The notes under the pieces are model-generated. The model worked only from the letters and a program-made list of their open reading frames with translations. It did not search any database and was not told the DNA's origin. This document shows, piece by piece, positions 26,452-34,944 of a DNA stretch of 64,000 nucleotides. Numbering within the stretch: position 1 is the stretch's first letter; each line of letters starts with the position of its first letter. Source of the DNA: Flavobacteriales bacterium UBA6051 (GTDB lineage: Bacteria; Bacteroidota; Bacteroidia; Flavobacteriales_D; Crocinitomicaceae). The translations under genes were made by a program, and so were the position numbers. The stretch is from NCBI GenBank assembly GCA_002427735.1, contig DIYP01000007.1, positions 465,397-529,396 of the forward strand. The letters are read 5' to 3'.

Positions 26452-27732
26452 ATGAGCGTTGCACCTCCATTAGCAGAAAGAATGCGTCCCACCCATCTTG
26501 ATCAATACAAGGGGCAAGATCATTTACTTAAAGCGGGGGCTTCTTTACGACGTTCTTTAGATTCCGGACTTATCCCTTCAATGATTTTCTGGGGGCCACC
26601 GGGAGTTGGGAAAACGACACTTGCACATTTAATTGCAAAGCATCTTGACCGCCCATTCTACACGTTGTCCGCAATATCTTCTGGAGTTAAAGATGTCCGC
26701 GAAGTGATACAGAAAGTGGAGTCGGCCGGAATGTTTCAACAAAAGGGAACCTTGTTATTCATTGATGAGATTCATCGCTTCTCCAAAGCACAGCAGGACT
26801 CATTACTTGGTGCTGTCGAAAAGGGAATTGTAACGCTTATCGGAGCCACTACTGAAAACCCATCTTTCGAAGTTATCTCGGCGTTACTTTCTCGTTGCCA
26901 AGTATATACTTTAAAAGAACACTCAAAGGAATCACTCCTTGACATCTTACAAGAAGCTATTGATCAGGATAAGATCCTCAAGAATCGTACAATTAAATTA
27001 AAGGAAACAAATGCGTTGTTAGCCATATCTGGAGGTGATGCGCGAAAGCTTCTGAATGTTTTTGAAATCATTGTTGGCACTTTTGAAAAGGATCCCATTA
27101 TCATCGATGACGAAACCGTCATGGCCTGTGCTCAGCAATCTGTTGCCATGTACGATAAAGATGGTGAACAACATTACGATATAATTTCTGCATTCATTAA
27201 ATCGATCAGGGGAAGTGATCCCAATGCGGCGGTTTATTGGTTAGCACGCATGGTCGAAGGTGGTGAAGATCCGAAGTTTATTGCGAGAAGACTGATCATT
27301 TCTGCCTCAGAAGATATTGGCCTTGCAAATCCAAATGCATTACTCATCGCTAACAATTGTTTTCAAGCAGTACAGACTGTAGGCTGGCCAGAGGCGCGAA
27401 TCATTCTTGCACAATGCACACTATACCTCGCTGGGTCGGCAAAAGGAAATGGAGCATACATGGCAATTAATAGCGCTCAACAACTGGTCAAAAATACCGG
27501 GAACCTTGGTGTTCCTCTTCCACTGAGAAATGCTCCCACAAAACTTATGAAAGATTTGGGGTATGGAAAGGGCTACAAATATTCGCACGACTTTCCTGGT
27601 AACTTTGCGGCTCAAGAATTCCTTCCAGAAGAAATATCGGGAACAGCTTTCTTTACACCTGGAAGTAGCCCGAAAGAAATAGAAATGGCGAATCGTATTG
27701 CCCAACTTTGGGGAGAAAAGTACACGAAATAA
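26452..27732 (+). CDS. rarA: Replication-associated recombination protein A (MgsA family AAA+ ATPase)
   Basis: A 426-residue AAA+ ATPase. Walker A is GPPGVGKTT near residue 48, Walker B FIDEIHRF near 101, and sensor 1 GATTENPSF near 128. The C-terminal oligomerisation region contains GSDPNAAVYWLARM and NNCFQAVQTVGWPEARI. RarA acts at stalled replication forks and single-strand gaps. The stop overlaps the next start as TAATG, which indicates translational coupling to the acyltransferase. Confidence 0.96.
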   Translation: MSVAPPLAERMRPTHLDQYKGQDHLLKAGASLRRSLDSGLIPSMIFWGPPGVGKTTLAHLIAKHLDRPFYTLSAISSGVKDVREVIQKVESAGMFQQKGTLLFIDEIHRFSKAQQDSLLGAVEKGIVTLIGATTENPSFEVISALLSRCQVYTLKEHSKESLLDILQEAIDQDKILKNRTIKLKETNALLAISGGDARKLLNVFEIIVGTFEKDPIIIDDETVMACAQQSVAMYDKDGEQHYDIISAFIKSIRGSDPNAAVYWLARMVEGGEDPKFIARRLIISASEDIGLANPNALLIANNCFQAVQTVGWPEARIILAQCTLYLAGSAKGNGAYMAINSAQQLVKNTGNLGVPLPLRNAPTKLMKDLGYGKGYKYSHDFPGNFAAQEFLPEEISGTAFFTPGSSPKEIEMANRIAQLWGEKYTK

Positions 27733-28652
27733 TGGCTGCTATTGTCTATTACATATTGGTACTACCACTATCCTATTTGCCATTATCAATACTCTATTTG
27801 TTTACTGACTTTTTCTACCTTATAATCTTATGTTTTATCCCCTATCGCAAAGCGGTTATTGAACAAAACTTGAAAAGAAGCTTTCCGGATAAGTCAGAAA
27901 AAGAACTTCGAACGATTAAACGTAGTTTTTACAGACATTTTACAGATCTGCTGGCTGAAGGGATTAAGAACCTTTCGATTTCGGAATCTTCCATACGAAG
28001 AAGAATGACAGTTGCCAACTCTGAGATAATGGATCAGCTGTTTGAAAAGAAGAAAAACGTTATTCTTGTTTCGGGGCACTACAATAACTGGGAATGGCTT
28101 GTGAGTTCTCAAGACCTTTTGTTTCCACATAAAGCTATCGGTATTGGAATGCCTATGACTTCGAAATTCTGGGATAAAAAAATTAACGAACGCCGACAGC
28201 GCTTTGGTATGACAGTTGTCCATGCTAAGAATTACAAAGAGGAACTTGAGCAAAGAAAAAATGAAATCAAAGCTGTACTGACATTATCAGACCAATCACC
28301 CGGAAACTCCCTCAAGAGCTATTGGATGAATTTTTTGAATCAACCGACGGCAGTGCTTTTCGGTGCAGAAATAATGGCCCATGAACTTGACTATGCGGTG
28401 GTTTATTTTACAACAAAAAAGGTCAAAAGAGGTCATTATCAATTGGAACTACAATTGATTTCAGAAAACCCAAGAACCATGGAATGGGGTGAAATTACAG
28501 AAGCCCACACACGACTATTGGAGAAAGAAATTATTGATTCCCCAACTTATTGGCTTTGGTCACACAAACGATGGAAAAGAGAAATTCCTGAAGACCTCGA
28601 AAAATTAAAGAAAGAACAACGTGAACGGTTTAATTCGAAATACAAGCATTAG
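27732..28652 (+). CDS. Lysophospholipid acyltransferase family protein (LpxL/HtrB-like)
   Basis: A 306-residue membrane-associated acyltransferase from the ATG at 27732 (a TTG at 27708 would add 8 residues inside rarA). An N-terminal hydrophobic stretch (about residues 4-38) precedes the acyltransferase region, with the catalytic SGHYNNWEW (the H-x4-D/E motif) near residue 115. The family adds secondary acyl chains to lipid A. It complements LptD and YqgE upstream in an envelope-biased cluster. Specificity is inferred. Confidence 0.88.
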   Translation: MAAIVYYILVLPLSYLPLSILYLFTDFFYLIILCFIPYRKAVIEQNLKRSFPDKSEKELRTIKRSFYRHFTDLLAEGIKNLSISESSIRRRMTVANSEIMDQLFEKKKNVILVSGHYNNWEWLVSSQDLLFPHKAIGIGMPMTSKFWDKKINERRQRFGMTVVHAKNYKEELEQRKNEIKAVLTLSDQSPGNSLKSYWMNFLNQPTAVLFGAEIMAHELDYAVVYFTTKKVKRGHYQLELQLISENPRTMEWGEITEAHTRLLEKEIIDSPTYWLWSHKRWKREIPEDLEKLKKEQRERFNSKYKH

Positions 28653-29661
28653 CATTCTTTTCGCTACGATTGCCCTATATGGTTTTGGTCAATATTCTAC
28701 CAAGAAGTATATCAAGCGAAACAGGAAAGCACCAACGGTAGTCTACGGTGATTCGAATATGTATGCAAGAGGAATCTGTGTGAATGGAGACAGATTATTT
28801 GTTGGGAACTCTGATGGTTCCATTTATTACATCAACCTTCAAAAGAAGAAGCAAGAGCTGATTTTTAAAATGCCGCATATCGATGAAATCAGAGATATTG
28901 AACTGTATGGAGATCAATTGATTGCAATGCACAGTGGGACGAATGGTAAAATCATCACGCTAAAACTGGATGGTTCAATGCATGTGATTTCACTTCCCGA
29001 ATGGCAAGGTGTATTTCTGGATGGTATCGATATTTTTGAAAAACAGGCATTTATGATGGGGGACCCTGTAGACGGTACCTTCAGCCTTTTCCGTTCTGCT
29101 AACGGCGGACGTGATTGGGAAGAATGCCCAGGAAGAATAGAAGCAGAAAAAGGTGAAGCCGGTTTTGCTGCGAGTGGGTCAAATGTTCAAGTATTGAACG
29201 ACAGTACTTTTGTCTTTGTGTCAGGAGGAGAAAAAAGTCGGTTCTTTAAATCTACTGACTTAGGGGCAACCTGGACAGACTTCACACTACCCTACTACCC
29301 TGGAGAATCAACGGGTGCATATACGATGTGTTTCGCCAATGATTCCATCGGTGTAATCGCTGGTGGTGATTATCGCGATCCTGAATTGAGTCTTAATACC
29401 TGTTTCTATACCGTTGACGGTGGAGAGTCATGGTTGAATGCTATGAACACCGTTCGGGGTTATAGATCATGCTTATATTTTGTCAATGGTGTTTTCTATG
29501 CTTGCGGAAGAAATGGAATAGACTTTTCAGTGAATGGCGGCAGAGATTGGACACCATTCGCTAACGGAGCTTATTTTTCCATGACTTCATTAGGCGACAA
29601 GTTGATCGCCACCACTAAAAATGGAACTATTCAAATTTTTAATTTAATTGAAACAGAATAA
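28621..29661 (+). CDS. BNR/YCF48-like repeat protein, secreted
   Basis: A 346-residue protein from a GTG at 28621 that overlaps the upstream gene by 32 bp; this start gives a plausible signal peptide (ISILFATIALYGFGQ). The mature part has repeated beta-propeller blades with the BNR-type pattern (SANGGRDWEECPG, STDLGATWTDF, TVDGGESWLNAM, SVNGGRDWTPF). Such propellers occur in sialidases and in photosystem assembly factor Ycf48-like proteins. No catalytic residues or sorting domain are visible, so the role is unknown. The last base overlaps the HD-domain gene start. Confidence 0.78.
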   Translation: MNGLIRNTSISILFATIALYGFGQYSTKKYIKRNRKAPTVVYGDSNMYARGICVNGDRLFVGNSDGSIYYINLQKKKQELIFKMPHIDEIRDIELYGDQLIAMHSGTNGKIITLKLDGSMHVISLPEWQGVFLDGIDIFEKQAFMMGDPVDGTFSLFRSANGGRDWEECPGRIEAEKGEAGFAASGSNVQVLNDSTFVFVSGGEKSRFFKSTDLGATWTDFTLPYYPGESTGAYTMCFANDSIGVIAGGDYRDPELSLNTCFYTVDGGESWLNAMNTVRGYRSCLYFVNGVFYACGRNGIDFSVNGGRDWTPFANGAYFSMTSLGDKLIATTKNGTIQIFNLIETE

Positions 29662-30314
29662 TGAATCTCGTTGACAAGGTAAAACAGAAGATTTCCAACC
29701 AATTTGAAGGCGATTCATCCGGCCATGATTGGCATCATATAATGCGTGTCCTTGAACTGGCGCGTTTCATTCAAAGTAAGGAAGGCGGAGACTTGCAATT
29801 AGTTGAACTCGCCGCTTTATTACATGACATATCCGACCATAAGTTTAATGGCGGACAACTGGACAAAGGAGGAAAAGTAGCCTATGATTTGCTTATTGAG
29901 TTGGAGGCACAACAAGAACTCGCAGAAAAAGTAAAATACATTGTGGACAACGTGAGTTACAAAGGAGCCAATACTGCTGCAGAAATGACGACTTTAGAAG
30001 GGAAAATTGTCCAAGATGCGGATAGACTGGATGCCATTGGTGCTATCGGCATAGCGCGCACCTTTGCCTATGGTGGACACAAGGGGCAGCCGATGTATGA
30101 CCCGTCATCACAGCCAACGCTTCATGACTCGTTCGAAGAGTACGCCAATTCAGGTACTAACACGATTAACCACTTCTATGAGAAATTGCTACTTTTATCA
30201 GATCGATTGAATACTAAAACTGCACGTGAACTTGGTCATGAAAGACATGCTGTAATGGAGCGGTTTTTAGAACAATTCTACAACGAGTGGAATTTTAATG
30301 CCGACAATGCATGA
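29661..30314 (+). CDS. HD-domain phosphohydrolase (YedJ-like)
   Basis: A 217-residue cytoplasmic hydrolase with the HD superfamily metal ligands: HDWHHIMRV (His about residue 23) and LLHDISDHKF (HD about residue 54). A further conserved Asp is in VQDADRLDAIG near residue 117. The family contains metal-dependent phosphohydrolases acting on nucleotides; the substrate is not identifiable. It overlaps the preceding gene by one base and the ROK kinase gene by 4 bp. Confidence 0.88.
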   Translation: MNLVDKVKQKISNQFEGDSSGHDWHHIMRVLELARFIQSKEGGDLQLVELAALLHDISDHKFNGGQLDKGGKVAYDLLIELEAQQELAEKVKYIVDNVSYKGANTAAEMTTLEGKIVQDADRLDAIGAIGIARTFAYGGHKGQPMYDPSSQPTLHDSFEEYANSGTNTINHFYEKLLLLSDRLNTKTARELGHERHAVMERFLEQFYNEWNFNADNA

Positions 30315-31261
30315 ATAAAAACTTGGCGCTTGGAATAGATATCGGAGGAACAAACTCCGTTTTCGGATTAACGGATGAGCATGGAAGAATTTACTTCGAA
30401 GAATCGATTTCAACGCGCACATGTTCAACTCCCGAAGATTTAGTGGATAAAATTCATGCACGAATCAAAGATGTAGGTCAGTTAAAGAACATTGTAGGCA
30501 TTGGTATCGGAGCACCGAATGGTAATTTTTTTTCAGGCACTATAGAGTTCGCCCCCAACCTTCCGTGGAAAGGCATCATCCCACTTGCTCGACTTTTTGA
30601 GTTTAGATTCAAAACTGAGGCTATATTAACCAACGACGCGAACGCAGCCGCAATTGGTGAAATGATCTATGGAAATGCAAAAGATCTAAAAGATTTTGTG
30701 ACAATTACCCTGGGCACTGGCCTTGGAAGCGGTGTCATTGTGAATAAATCACTCGTATACGGTCATGATGGATTTGCAGGTGAATATGGTCATATTAGGG
30801 TTGTCACAGATGGTAGGCTTTGTGGTTGTGGAAGGAAAGGATGTCTTGAAACTTATGCGTCCGCGACCGGAGTTGTAAGGTCAATTGATGAACTTGAGTC
30901 AGAGCACAAAGCAACCTCAAAGATTATGGGACTTAAGACCCCTGGCGCTCATGATGTATTCAGATTATCACAAGGTGGCGATATATTTTGCACAGAAATT
31001 ATTGAATACACCGCAAAAACTCTTGGAAATGCTTTGGCAGACTTCGCCTGTTTTACAAGTCCGAAAGCGTATATTTTATTTGGTGGAATCGCACAGAGTG
31101 GTCAAGGTTTTGCCGATAAGGTGAAGGAATATATGGAGGAGTCACTCCTTGACATCTACAAAGACAAAATCGAAATACGAATTTCAACTCTTCATGATAA
31201 GAATGCAGCCGTACTGGGAGCCTCATCCCTTGTATGGAATCAATTAAACGAGCATGAATAG
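30311..31261 (+). CDS. ROK-family sugar kinase (glucokinase-like)
   Basis: A 316-residue kinase. The N-terminal phosphate-binding loop is LGIDIGGTNSVFGL and the ROK zinc motif CGCGRKGCLE lies near residue 175, with catalytic Asp in LTNDANAAAIGE near 110. It phosphorylates a hexose, probably glucose or mannose. Its 3' end overlaps the GH92 mannosidase gene by 8 bp, which makes mannose a reasonable but inferred substrate. Confidence 0.9.
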   Translation: MNKNLALGIDIGGTNSVFGLTDEHGRIYFEESISTRTCSTPEDLVDKIHARIKDVGQLKNIVGIGIGAPNGNFFSGTIEFAPNLPWKGIIPLARLFEFRFKTEAILTNDANAAAIGEMIYGNAKDLKDFVTITLGTGLGSGVIVNKSLVYGHDGFAGEYGHIRVVTDGRLCGCGRKGCLETYASATGVVRSIDELESEHKATSKIMGLKTPGAHDVFRLSQGGDIFCTEIIEYTAKTLGNALADFACFTSPKAYILFGGIAQSGQGFADKVKEYMEESLLDIYKDKIEIRISTLHDKNAAVLGASSLVWNQLNEHE

Positions 31262-34247
31262 ATCTTTTTTTGCAATACTTCTTTCATTTTTTACTGGGTT
31301 ATCACTTGCACAAGTGGACCAACTTAGACAAGCACAAGAAACGCGTAAGCAATACATCAATCCGAGTACTAAAACAACCAAATACTTCTCCAAAACTCCT
31401 TTTGTAAATCCATTTATTGGAACAGGAGGTCACGGACATACCTACCCTGGGGCTACTGCGCCATTCGGAATGATGCAGTTAAGCCCCGACACAAGACACA
31501 CAGGATGGGACGGTTGTTCTGGTTACCACTATTCAGACTCCATCATTTATGGTTTCAGTCATACACATCTTAGCGGAACGGGAGTCAGCGATTATGGCGA
31601 CTTACTCATTGTTCCACAAAATGGTAAACCGCGAATCGATCCAGGATACAAGTCGAAAAAAGGATATGGGTCGACTTTTTCGCACGATAATGAACTAGCA
31701 TCTCCAGGGTTTTATCAGGTACATCTTGATGAAGGAAATATTGATGTTCGACTCACTGTTTCCCAACGCGCTGGTTTTCATGAGTACACCTTTAAGAATC
31801 CAAAAGGGAAAAAGTTTTTACTGATCGATTTAGACCATCGCGATCGATTATTGAACTCAACGATTAACATTATCGATAAGCAGACCGTTTCAGGTTCTCG
31901 TGTTTCTGAAGCCTGGGCAACCGAACAACATTTCTACTTCTATTTAAAAACGGATGTTCCATATCAGAAAGCACGACTATTTACAAAGCATGGTCGCAAT
32001 AAATTACTCCTGATTTTTCCAAAATCAACGCAAAAAGTTAATGTTCGTGTGGGAATGTCAGCAGTCGATGAAAAAGGAGCTCAAAAAAACCTAGAAAAAG
32101 AGATTCCAGACTGGAATTTTGACAAAACCAGAGCAAGTGTCGTTAGAAGTTGGAATAAAGAATTGGATCGAATTCACTTTAAAAGCGATGATAAAGAAGT
32201 CATGACCAACTTTTATACAGGACTTTATCACTCTTATTTAGCGCCAAATATCTTTAACGATATTGATGGACGTTATAGAGGCCGCGACCTAAAAGTACAT
32301 TCATTAGAAGACGAAGATGAGCAGTATACAGTCTTTTCTTTATGGGATACCTATAGAGCAACACATCCCTTATTCACATTGACTCAGGTCGAGCGAACCA
32401 ATCATTTTGTCCGAACCTTTTTAAGGCAATATCGGGAAGGTGGAGACTTACCCGTCTGGGAATTAGCGGCTAATGAAACAGAATGTATGATAGGATTTCA
32501 CAGCGTTTCGGTTATTGCAGATGCCTACTTGAAGGGAATCAAAGATTACAACGCGCAAGATGTACTCGAAGCAATGATCACGACATCTTCTTTGGATGAA
32601 TTTGCGAAAGATGACTTCCAAAAAAATGGTTACATCAATGCAGGCAACGAGCCCGAATCTGTTTCAAAAGCGCTAGAATATGCTTATGACAACTATTGCA
32701 TCGCTCAAATGATCAAATCGAATGAACGTTTTGAAATAGAGTCTCAGCCATTTGAGAATTATCAGTTGAATTTCATCAATCATTTTGACCCTTCAACAGG
32801 TTTTATGAGAGCTCGCAGAGATGGACTTTGGTTTTCTCCTTTTGACCCTGCCGAAGTGAATTTTAACTATACAGAAGCGAATAGTTGGCAGTATTCTTTG
32901 TATGCTCCTCATGCAGTAGGAACACTGAGCGACCTGCTAGGTGGTCCTGACTCACTTGAGGCTTGGTTGGATCGACTTTTCACTACTGAAATGGAATTAT
33001 CCGGTAGACATCAAGCCGATATCACTGGGCTTATTGGACAATACGCTCATGGAAATGAACCATCTCATCACATGGCTTATTTGTATAATTATACAAATGC
33101 ACCTCATAAAACACAGTTATACGTCGATCGCATTCTGAAAGAAATGTATCAAAATGCGCCGGATGGATTATCGGGAAATGAAGATTGTGGGCAAATGTCT
33201 TCCTGGTATGTATTAAGTGCTTTAGGGATTTATCAAATTGCCCCGGGAAATCCTTTTTATGAATTGGGACGACCATTGATGAACGAAGCATCCATCCATT
33301 TCGAAAATGGAAACAAGCTTGTTATCAAAGCTATCAATAACAGCAAGGAAGCAAAATATATTGAACAAGTTCGATTCAATGGTCAGGTGTTCGATCGCAG
33401 TTATATTTCCCACAATGAATTAATCAAAGGCGGACTGCTTGAGTTTGTAATGACGGCAGACGACAATAAGACTCCGAATAACCCAAAACATGCGCCAACG
33501 ATTCAGGATATCCCCAAAACGTTCGTTCCCCTTCCCTATTTTGAGCAAGCAAATCGTGTCTTTCTGGAATCAATGGAACTTTCTATTGCCCATATTCGCC
33601 CGGATGAATACGATATTTATTATACACTGGATGGAAAGGAACCAACTCTTCAATCGAAAAAATATACTGAGCCGTTCAGTATAAACGAAAGGACGACAGT
33701 AAAAATGTTTACAGCCAATGAACAAGGCAAGAGTGCTACGTTAACCAATACCTTTGTTAAGCATGACGCCTCTATTTCTCTCGAGTTAAAATCAGAGTAC
33801 GCTAACCAATATGCATCGACAGGAGACCTTGCATTGATCGACGGCATCACTGGATCTGACGAGTTTAGAACAGGAGACTGGCAAGGGTTTTGGGCACAGG
33901 ATGTTACAGCCGAAATATCTTTCGAAACGCCAAAAGCCATTAAAGAAATTGCCGTTGGTGTATTGAGTGATATGAAGTCATGGATTTTTCTTCCGTCAGA
34001 AGTACATTTTGAATACTCCTATGACGGAAAAACATTTGAGCCCCAAGTTGAAAAAGTTCCTCTAGGTACTGAAACTGCCGAAGATATGTATCCGCATGCA
34101 ACGGAAGTGATTGGCACCATTTCGCCTGTAAAACCCGTCAAAAAAATTCGTATTATTGTAAAGAATTTCGGCAAATGTCCGGAATGGCACTTGGGATCTG
34201 GCAACGATACATGGCTGTTTTTAGATGAAATTCGATTTCGCGAATGA
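31254..34247 (+). CDS. GH92 family alpha-mannosidase with CHB_HEX and discoidin-like C-terminal domains
   Basis: A 997-residue secreted exo-alpha-mannosidase (calcium-dependent GH92 family). The signal peptide ends SLAQ. The GH92 core spans about residues 50-740, with VNPFIGTGGHGHTYPGA near 51-67, YSLWDTYRATHPL-like FSLWDTYRATHPL near 362 and SGNEDCGQMSSWYVLSALG near 642. A chitobiase-like C-terminal Ig domain (IYYTLDGKEPT) follows, then a discoidin-like carbohydrate-binding domain to the end. No T9SS domain is seen, so it is probably periplasmic. It releases mannose that the coupled ROK kinase could phosphorylate. Confidence 0.93.
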   Translation: MNRSFFAILLSFFTGLSLAQVDQLRQAQETRKQYINPSTKTTKYFSKTPFVNPFIGTGGHGHTYPGATAPFGMMQLSPDTRHTGWDGCSGYHYSDSIIYGFSHTHLSGTGVSDYGDLLIVPQNGKPRIDPGYKSKKGYGSTFSHDNELASPGFYQVHLDEGNIDVRLTVSQRAGFHEYTFKNPKGKKFLLIDLDHRDRLLNSTINIIDKQTVSGSRVSEAWATEQHFYFYLKTDVPYQKARLFTKHGRNKLLLIFPKSTQKVNVRVGMSAVDEKGAQKNLEKEIPDWNFDKTRASVVRSWNKELDRIHFKSDDKEVMTNFYTGLYHSYLAPNIFNDIDGRYRGRDLKVHSLEDEDEQYTVFSLWDTYRATHPLFTLTQVERTNHFVRTFLRQYREGGDLPVWELAANETECMIGFHSVSVIADAYLKGIKDYNAQDVLEAMITTSSLDEFAKDDFQKNGYINAGNEPESVSKALEYAYDNYCIAQMIKSNERFEIESQPFENYQLNFINHFDPSTGFMRARRDGLWFSPFDPAEVNFNYTEANSWQYSLYAPHAVGTLSDLLGGPDSLEAWLDRLFTTEMELSGRHQADITGLIGQYAHGNEPSHHMAYLYNYTNAPHKTQLYVDRILKEMYQNAPDGLSGNEDCGQMSSWYVLSALGIYQIAPGNPFYELGRPLMNEASIHFENGNKLVIKAINNSKEAKYIEQVRFNGQVFDRSYISHNELIKGGLLEFVMTADDNKTPNNPKHAPTIQDIPKTFVPLPYFEQANRVFLESMELSIAHIRPDEYDIYYTLDGKEPTLQSKKYTEPFSINERTTVKMFTANEQGKSATLTNTFVKHDASISLELKSEYANQYASTGDLALIDGITGSDEFRTGDWQGFWAQDVTAEISFETPKAIKEIAVGVLSDMKSWIFLPSEVHFEYSYDGKTFEPQVEKVPLGTETAEDMYPHATEVIGTISPVKPVKKIRIIVKNFGKCPEWHLGSGNDTWLFLDEIRFRE

Positions 34248-34317
34248 AACCTTTTAGCCCTGTTTTTCGTCCAACTCTGAGAAAACGTTAAATAGCATAC
34301 TTATTAAAACAAGACCT

Positions 34318-34803
34318 ATGAGATTATCTGTCCTGACAATTATTGCTGCATCAACCATGATCGCATTCAGCAGCTGTAAGAAAGAAAAACCTTCTTACTG
34401 TGGTAACGATTATTTTGGTGAAATTATCTTAACTGATGCAACAGGGACTGCTACAACAAGCTTTGGAGCTGGTGCAACTATGAACTTGAACCTTTTGTTT
34501 GTTAACGGAGCGAGCGATACAGTGAACCTCACTTACTCTGAACCTTGGGTTACCTATGAGCTTTATCAAGGAAGTCAGTTAATCGCGGCATCAAACAATG
34601 CTAACGCAGGAACAGGTGTTTCGGGGTTGAAGGTAGCACCTTCTGATACAGTACAATCATTCTACGCTTGGTCTGCAAACCAAGGAGCGTTGATCACAGA
34701 GGGTTCTTATACGTTTAAGGCGAAAGGAACTTATCAATACAAAGACTGTGAAGAGGGAATCAAAGGGTTTGAAAAATCGGTTGATTTCACGGTTACGCAA
34801 TAA
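34318..34803 (+). CDS. Lipoprotein with possible BsuPI-like inhibitor fold
   Basis: A 161-residue lipoprotein (MIAFSSC lipobox). The mature part is an Ig-like beta domain. LNLLFVNGASDTVNLTYSEP, then a Trp in VQSFYAWSAN and GSYTFKAKGTY give a pattern similar to the BsuPI intracellular protease inhibitor family. This is a weak resemblance by eye. It is 141 bp upstream of a peptidase gene but separated from it by a terminator. Function uncertain. Confidence 0.65.
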   Translation: MRLSVLTIIAASTMIAFSSCKKEKPSYCGNDYFGEIILTDATGTATTSFGAGATMNLNLLFVNGASDTVNLTYSEPWVTYELYQGSQLIAASNNANAGTGVSGLKVAPSDTVQSFYAWSANQGALITEGSYTFKAKGTYQYKDCEEGIKGFEKSVDFTVTQ

Positions 34804-34826
34804 TCACAAATCATTAGAATATTTAA

Positions 34827-34855
34827 AACCGGGCCATTCAGGTCCGGTTTTTTTA
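34827..34855 (+). terminator. Rho-independent terminator after the lipoprotein gene
   Basis: AACCGGGCC and GGTCCGGTT form a 9-bp stem (one G-T pair) with loop ATTCA, followed by a run of T. It lies 24 bp after the stop at 34803. Confidence 0.88.
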
Positions 34856-34944
34856 TTCGCTGTTGTGATGAACGGCTTACCATTATTAATGAAAAGTTGG
34901 TATATTGGCGGCGCTTATAACTCACAAAAACAAAACGAAAAAAT

